This document shows positions 44,787-49,130 of a DNA stretch of 49,130 bases, piece by piece. The translations under genes were made by a program, and so were the position numbers. The notes under the pieces were generated by a model. The model searched no databases. It was not told the DNA's origin and worked only from the letters and a program-made list of their open reading frames with translations. Location of the stretch: the NCBI GenBank assembly GCA_964592725.1, contig CAZQFQ010000002.1:1-49130 (forward strand), given 5' to 3'. The DNA comes from PALSA-1336 sp964592725. GTDB taxonomy: Bacteria; Patescibacteriota; Doudnabacteria; UBA920. The stretch's first letter is position 1, and each line of letters begins with the position of its first letter.

Positions 44787-46010
44787 TTACTTTAAAGCCT
44801 CAATCCCGGGAAGTTTTTTGCCGGCGAGGTACTCAAGCATGGCGCCGCCGCCGGTAGAGACGTGGTCGTAGTGCTCAAATTGGTGGGCCTGGCGGATGGC
44901 GTCAACGGTTTCCCCTCCTCCGGCCACCACATAGGCAAAACCTTTGCCGCGGCCGCCTATAAGCCGCGCCAGGGACATAGTGCCGGTATCAAACGGCTTT
45001 TTTTCAAACATACCAAGCGGTCCGCTCCAGACAATGGTTTTGGCTTCTTTGATTATTTTAGCGTAGGCTAAAATTGTTTTGGGGCCGATGTCCAAAACCA
45101 TTTCGGTATTTTTTATTTCATAAGGCGCGCAAACACGGATGGAATCTTTTTCCATTTTTTCGTTGGTCACGACAACATCCAGCGGCAAGTTTAACTTATC
45201 TTTAAAATTCTTTTCAATTTTCCACGCGGTTTTCTCCTCGGATTCTTCAATTTTGGATAATCCGACTTCCAAACCTTTTGCCTTAAACATCAAACTGGCC
45301 ACGCCGCCGCCGGTTAAAATTTGATCCGCCTTTTCCCCCAAATGCTCCAGCGCCCCGACTTTTTCCGAAAGCTTGATTCCGCCGGTCATAAGCACAAACG
45401 GCGGTTTGCTATGCTTAAGCAAAATATCCAGCGCTTTAATTTCTCTTTCCAAAAGCAGGCCGCAATAACTTTCCAAATGCTTGGTCACACCGACTGTGGA
45501 AGCACTGGCGCGATGGTCCACGCCAAAGGCGTCGTTAACGTAAACATCGGCAAAGCTTGAAAGTTTTTTTGCGAATATCGGATCGTTTTCTTCCTCGCCC
45601 GGATAAAAGCGCAAGTTCTCCAAAAGTATTACGTCCTTGCGCGGAGCCATAGAAAGCCGTTCGTGGTGCTTCTCGTCGGTAATATCGCCTTTATAAAAAA
45701 TTAGATGGTTAATTTGATAATCAGGCAAAGCGTAATCAGTTTCCACAAATTTGTAACCCAAAAGCTCCGCCATTACCCGCGCCACGGGTTCCAGGCTAAA
45801 GGCCGGATCTTTTTTACCTTTTGGCCTGCCCAAATGCCCGCAAACTATTACCGTATTGCCGTCGGCCTGCAAATGTTTGATGGTTGGAATAATCTGCTCA
45901 ATCCTAAAAGCGTCGCTAACCTTGCCATTATCTATCGGCACGTTAACGTCTACGCGCAAGAGGACGGTTTTATTTTGGATTTTTGAAGTTCTAAGATATT
46001 TAACGGCCAT
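44787..46010 (-). CDS. pgk: phosphoglycerate kinase
   Basis: This 407-residue enzyme has VLLRVDVNVPIDNGKVSD, VIVCGHLGRPKG, LLENLRFYPGEEENDP, YVNDAFGVDHRASAS and the nucleotide site VVAGGGETVDAI. It makes ATP from 1,3-bisphosphoglycerate. It follows gap and a small membrane gene on the same strand, and its first codons overlap that gene by 11 bases. The toxin-antitoxin promoter region begins directly after its end. Confidence 0.97.
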   Translation of the reverse strand: MAVKYLRTSKIQNKTVLLRVDVNVPIDNGKVSDAFRIEQIIPTIKHLQADGNTVIVCGHLGRPKGKKDPAFSLEPVARVMAELLGYKFVETDYALPDYQINHLIFYKGDITDEKHHERLSMAPRKDVILLENLRFYPGEEENDPIFAKKLSSFADVYVNDAFGVDHRASASTVGVTKHLESYCGLLLEREIKALDILLKHSKPPFVLMTGGIKLSEKVGALEHLGEKADQILTGGGVASLMFKAKGLEVGLSKIEESEEKTAWKIEKNFKDKLNLPLDVVVTNEKMEKDSIRVCAPYEIKNTEMVLDIGPKTILAYAKIIKEAKTIVWSGPLGMFEKKPFDTGTMSLARLIGGRGKGFAYVVAGGGETVDAIRQAHQFEHYDHVSTGGGAMLEYLAGKKLPGIEALK

Positions 46011-46308
46011 AATGCGGGAGGCTTGAAAAGATGAAAAAAATTCTAATTGACGCGAGTAATGAAGGCAAAATATAAACCAAAAATGTTAAGATTAAGTAAC
46101 GGGTCAATAACCGCTCTTGGTTTTGCCTAAACAAATAAGCGATAGCCGCAACAAACACAGAAAGGCTCACCGCACCGTTTATAACATAATTGATAATTCC
46201 AATTGACGGTAAATACTGGAAATAAATTACCGAGCCGGACTGCAAGAGAATTATCAATATCGCGCAGACGGCGGCAAGTACCAAATTAACAAGAAACCAT
46301 ATCTTCAT
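46000..46308 (-). CDS. small membrane protein between gap and pgk
   Basis: This 102-residue protein has three membrane helices (about 4-25, 33-60 and 72-95) with a short Arg/Gln-rich loop (RQNQERLLTRY). I recognise no family. It sits in the gap-pgk transcript, five bases after... the gap stop (46313) and overlapping pgk by 11 bases, so it is translationally coupled to pgk. Confidence 0.75.
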   Translation of the reverse strand: MKIWFLVNLVLAAVCAILIILLQSGSVIYFQYLPSIGIINYVINGAVSLSVFVAAIAYLFRQNQERLLTRYLILTFLVYILPSLLASIRIFFIFSSLPHYGR

Positions 46309-46312
46309 ATTT

Positions 46313-47347
46313 TTATAAAATTAATTGAAATTTTCCGACCATTATCGCTTCCTCAACCAGTCTATGGCTGTAACCGTACTCGTTGTCATACCACGCCACG
46401 ACTTTTACAAAGTTTCCGTCCACGACTTGGGTTAAGAGGGTGTCCACTATGCAGGAAGCCGGATTGCCGACTATGTCGGCCAAGACAATCTGTTCATTGG
46501 AGACTTCCATTATTCCTTTATATTTGGGCTGGCCGGCCGCTTCCGTAAATGCTTGATTAATTTCTTCTTTGGTCACGTTCTTTTTGAGCAATAAGGTAAA
46601 GTCAGAAAGTGAGCCAACGGGGGTCGGCACGCGGAAAGACACCCCGTCAAATTTTCCTTTTAACGACGGGATGGCCTGCGTTGCCGATATGGCCGCGCCG
46701 GTGGTCGTCGGGATGATATTTATCGCGGCGGCGCGCGCGCGTCTTAAATCATTTGATTTTCCTCCGGGCGGCGGCCCGTCCACAAGATTTTGCTCGGCCG
46801 TGTAGCTGTGGATTGTGGACATAAACGCTTTTTCCACGCCGAATTTTTCGTTCAGCACTTCCAGCACCGGCGCAATACAGTTGGTGGTGCACGAAGCGTT
46901 ACTGATAATATTCTGGCCGGTGTATTTATCCTGGTTCACTCCAAGTACTATTGTCGGCGTTATTCCTTCGTCTTTTGCCGGCGCGCTGATAATAACTTTT
47001 TTGGCTCCGGCTTTAAGGTGCGCTCCGGCTTTTTCGCTGTCGGTAAACCTTCCCGTAGATTCAATCACCACATCCACGCCCAGCTTTCCCCACGGCAAAA
47101 GCGCGGGATCTTTTTCCGCGGACACCGGATATTTTTTTCCGTCTACAATGATGTTGGTTTCATCAAATTCCACCTTGCGATGATAGCGGCCATAAACGCT
47201 GTCATATTTTAGCAAGTGCGCCAAAACAGCGGTGGAGGTTAAATCATTTATACCTGCCACCTCCACTTCGGGGTGCTCCAAAGCTACCTTAAACGCCTGC
47301 CGGCCGATTCTGCCAAAACCGTTTATTCCAAGCTTTACCTTCTTCAT
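46313..47347 (-). CDS. gap: glyceraldehyde-3-phosphate dehydrogenase
   Basis: The protein (344 residues from this start) has KLGINGFGRIGRQAFK, catalytic Cys153 in SNASCTTNCIAP, HSYTAEQNLVDGP, RRARAAAINIIPTTTGAA and WYDNEYGYSHRLVE. It oxidises glyceraldehyde-3-phosphate to 1,3-bisphosphoglycerate with NAD. A longer frame starts at 47392, but MIRSIRRFDLLKRNK is translation of the palindrome upstream. The start at 47347 follows aaaggaac. Confidence 0.97.
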   Translation of the reverse strand: MKKVKLGINGFGRIGRQAFKVALEHPEVEVAGINDLTSTAVLAHLLKYDSVYGRYHRKVEFDETNIIVDGKKYPVSAEKDPALLPWGKLGVDVVIESTGRFTDSEKAGAHLKAGAKKVIISAPAKDEGITPTIVLGVNQDKYTGQNIISNASCTTNCIAPVLEVLNEKFGVEKAFMSTIHSYTAEQNLVDGPPPGGKSNDLRRARAAAINIIPTTTGAAISATQAIPSLKGKFDGVSFRVPTPVGSLSDFTLLLKKNVTKEEINQAFTEAAGQPKYKGIMEVSNEQIVLADIVGNPASCIVDTLLTQVVDGNFVKVVAWYDNEYGYSHRLVEEAIMVGKFQLIL

Positions 47348-47360
47348 TTTGTTCCTTTTC

Positions 47361-47475
47361 AATAAATCGAATCTACGAATGGAACGAATCAACGAATCTC
47401 TACGAAGTACGAATTCGTTAATTCGTAGTCATTCGTAGATTCGTCTAATTCATATAGTATATTCGATTTCTTATT
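47361..47475. repeat. CGAAT-word palindrome, copy d (upstream of gap)
   Basis: It is the reverse complement of copy c (35062-35168) with about 90% or higher identity by eye, diverging mainly near its right end (catatagtatattcg). It ends at the stop of the PfkB gene at 47474. Confidence 0.9.
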
Positions 47476-48490
47476 AATCTTTTTTCTTGCTGACCATCTC
47501 CATTATTTCTTTTTTTATTTTTTCATCCGCTATTTCAATAACCTTAAAATCTTTTAACCTTTTCAGCTCGGCTTCCATCTCGTGCTTTTTAAGCAACCCC
47601 GCTTGCGGCCCGACCTCTTGGACAACGGAGCCGGCGTTAATGGGACCCCAACGCAGGGCCTCACGATGAGGCAAGCCGTGAGCCAAAGCCGCAATATAGG
47701 CTGTGGTAAACGCGTCGCCCGCGCCCGTGGCTTCAATAAGCGGGCCGGGATATTCCGCGATATAATAAAATCCTTCTTTGCTGTAACTATAAGCGCCGCG
47801 GCGGCCGTCGGTCAAGGCGATTGCCTTGGGTCCCAACTTCATCAGCTTTTTACAAAGCTCCTCCGGGTCGCGCCCGCTTTCGCCCACCCAGCTTTGCGCT
47901 TCTTCCACGTTTACCGATAATAAATCTGTATGCCCCAACATCAGTTTATTTTCTTCCGGCCCGGCCCTAAGCTGAAAAGTCCCCGGGTTAAAACCCAAAC
48001 GAACATTATAGCGGTCCAGATATTTTGCCAAATCCTGATAAATTGTTTCAAAACCCAAACCCATGCTCGTTAAGTATATCCACGATGAATGGACAAACGG
48101 CGGCAATTTATATTTCCGGTGTTCGTGGTAAACAAAAATCGTGCGTTCGCCGTCGTGGCTCAGTACCGTAGAAGCATTGGTCGGGTGTTTGTCATTTTTG
48201 ATAATGTAGCGGGTGGACACGCCTTCCTTTTCCATTTTGTGCACAATTTCGCGTCCGCCGGTGTCGTGCGCCACCACGCAATAATACGCCGTCCTAAGGC
48301 CCAGTCGGCTGCTTCCCACGGCGTTATTGGCCGCGTTGCCGGCCACGGTGCGATAGAATTTGTCCACAGGCAATTTATCGCCCCAATTAATTATAGCTTT
48401 TTTAACGCCGCCAATTTCCTTTATTTCCACGTCCTTAACAATCAAGAACGTGTCTATTGTCGGATCGCCGATGCTGATAATATCAAACAT
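47474..48490 (-). CDS. PfkB-family carbohydrate/nucleoside kinase
   Basis: This 338-residue protein has the ribokinase fold: an N-terminal SIGDPTIDTFLIV, GGxxxN-like AGNAANNAVGSSRLG, and the C-terminal signature ATGAGDAFTTAYIAAL with catalytic Asp (about 255). The substrate could be ribose, adenosine or a sugar phosphate. It lies between a transketolase subunit and gap; CPR genomes often lack classical phosphofructokinase, so a role in linking pentose phosphates or nucleosides to lower glycolysis is plausible but unproven. Confidence 0.9.
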   Translation of the reverse strand: MFDIISIGDPTIDTFLIVKDVEIKEIGGVKKAIINWGDKLPVDKFYRTVAGNAANNAVGSSRLGLRTAYYCVVAHDTGGREIVHKMEKEGVSTRYIIKNDKHPTNASTVLSHDGERTIFVYHEHRKYKLPPFVHSSWIYLTSMGLGFETIYQDLAKYLDRYNVRLGFNPGTFQLRAGPEENKLMLGHTDLLSVNVEEAQSWVGESGRDPEELCKKLMKLGPKAIALTDGRRGAYSYSKEGFYYIAEYPGPLIEATGAGDAFTTAYIAALAHGLPHREALRWGPINAGSVVQEVGPQAGLLKKHEMEAELKRLKDFKVIEIADEKIKKEIMEMVSKKKD

Positions 48491-48502
48491 AAGCTAGTGA
48501 TT

Positions 48503-48931
48503 AGTGCTTAGCGAATAGAGAATAGGATAAGTCACCACTTTTTTTCGGATAATTTAGTGTTTTTAATTAAACTGGCCAACATTTTCTGGACTTCAATAAC
48601 CAAGCCATCTGCTTTTGAATAATCAATATTCTGATATTGCGACTTTGCAACTATGAGATGAGTTTCCAATTCCGTAGCAGATCCGAATGAAATATTTAAA
48701 AATCTTATAAACTCAATCTTATGATTTCTCGCCCAGCCTTCCGCTATATTTGCCGCAATGGAAATTGCCGCTCTTATCATCTGTGGAACCAAAATAAACT
48801 TTTCCTCAGATGGCAACTGTTTGCAAATCTTATAAATATCCTTTACTAATTCAATTGCCTTTTGCCAAACTATCAAATCTTTATAACTTTTTATTGGCAT
48901 ATATCGTGTCTTATCCTATTCTCTAAGCACT
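48503..48931. repeat. inverted-repeat element enclosing the four-helix-bundle gene
   Basis: gagaataggataag (48518-48531) and cttatcctattctc (48910-48923) are perfectly complementary; agtgcttag (48503-48511) and ctaagcact (48923-48931) extend the arms with a six-base bulge. The enclosed gene's stop begins at the next base, 48532, and its start is ten bases from the other arm. Confidence 0.85.
48532..48900 (-). CDS. four-helix-bundle protein (23S rRNA intervening-sequence protein family)
   Basis: This 122-residue all-helical protein matches the S23/IVP family: YKDLIVWQKAIELVKDIYK, ISIAANIAEGWARN and FGSATELETHLIVAK. Relatives are encoded in intervening sequences of 23S rRNA genes in some bacteria or alone in intergenic DNA; function is unknown, perhaps nucleic acid binding as a pentamer. 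Here the gene fills an inverted-repeat unit completely, which suggests that gene and repeat spread together. Confidence 0.9.
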   Translation of the reverse strand: MPIKSYKDLIVWQKAIELVKDIYKICKQLPSEEKFILVPQMIRAAISIAANIAEGWARNHKIEFIRFLNISFGSATELETHLIVAKSQYQNIDYSKADGLVIEVQKMLASLIKNTKLSEKKW

Positions 48932-48948
48932 ATTCTCTATGCACTTCT

Positions 48949-49130
48949 TTAGCTTTTTCTTTTTAGCACCTTCCTCACCGCCGCGATAACCGCCGTTTTT
49001 CCCATCCCAAATTTTTCTATCAGCTGGTCCGGCTCGCCGGACTCGCCAAAAGTGTTGGGCATGCCGACCATTTCCACCGGCACCGGATAATTCATCGCCA
49101 GCGCCTCGCACACCGCCCTACCGCAGCCGG
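48949..49130 (-). CDS. transketolase, C-terminal subunit (partial)
   Basis: The window ends inside this gene. The last 60 codons read GCGRAVCEALAMNYPVPVEM, VGMPNTFGESGEPDQLIEKF and a basic tail ending LKRKS-stop (48949-48951). This is the C-terminal domain of the split transketolase (or the related transketolase-like half), whose partner would lie upstream. Transketolase moves two-carbon units in the pentose phosphate pathway. The stop lies 18 bases from the inverted-repeat arm. Confidence 0.85.
   Translation of the reverse strand, partial: GCGRAVCEALAMNYPVPVEMVGMPNTFGESGEPDQLIEKFGMGKTAVIAAVRKVLKRKS

Noticed and set aside
15178..47475. CRISPR array
   Set aside because: The repeats are single palindromes dispersed far apart, without regular spacers; no cas genes were seen.
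48923..49111. Minus-strand frame of 62 codons starting MRGAGDELSGAGG
   Set aside because: The overlapping frame ending at 48949 clearly encodes the transketolase C-terminus, so this one is a shadow.

Overview
The window looks like a chromosome segment of a Candidate Phyla Radiation (Patescibacteria/Parcubacteria-type) bacterium. The grounds are a short division cluster (mraZ, a small membrane protein, rsmH, an ftsL-like gene, a PBP2/FtsI-type transpeptidase), a lower-glycolysis block (gap, pgk, gpmI, eno) next to a PfkB kinase and a split transketolase half, many small membrane proteins, TGA used as a normal stop, and many genes with no leader (a TATAAT box six bases before the ATG). The taxonomic call is inference; there is no rRNA in the window.

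Layout. 1-640: a small Pro/Thr-rich ORF with its own terminator, and an ArsR-like regulator. 820-6195: a phage-like operon (zinc-finger protein, ParB-methyltransferase fusion, second methyltransferase, small and large terminase) with no capsid, portal or tail genes. 6308-6454: a candidate structured RNA, followed by a zinc-ribbon membrane protein. 7168-10844: a PD-(D/E)XK nuclease operon interrupted by a truncated IS110 transposase, then a large serine recombinase. 10918-11116: a 124-bp inverted-repeat element abutting tRNA-Gln(UUG). 11238-12551: an inositol-phosphatase-like gene and a membrane protein. From 12689 to the end nearly everything is on the minus strand: the division cluster, a sensory operon (histidine kinase, two receiver proteins, a PPC/DUF296 protein, a SpoU methyltransferase), a cell-surface cluster of secreted Ig/FN3-like proteins, dinB, a zeta-toxin-like kinase coupled to a 57-aa gene, mreB, rnhA, recJ, gpmI, eno, five small lycopene-cyclase-like membrane proteins (one frameshifted at a G9 tract), a MazF-type toxin-antitoxin pair, pgk, gap, a PfkB kinase, a four-helix-bundle gene inside an inverted repeat, and the end of a transketolase subunit.

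The most unusual feature is the load of palindromic DNA. Intergenic spaces hold about 100-bp palindromes built from short repeated words. Two copies of a 162-bp element differ from each other by compensatory changes. GC-rich palindromes also sit in frame inside conserved housekeeping genes (rsmH, dinB, rnhA, recJ at least four times, eno, and a PEGA-domain gene), where they are translated into inserted peptides. This resembles the Rickettsia palindromic elements. Together with the terminase operon that has no capsid genes and two unassigned structured RNA candidates, these are the regions most worth following up.
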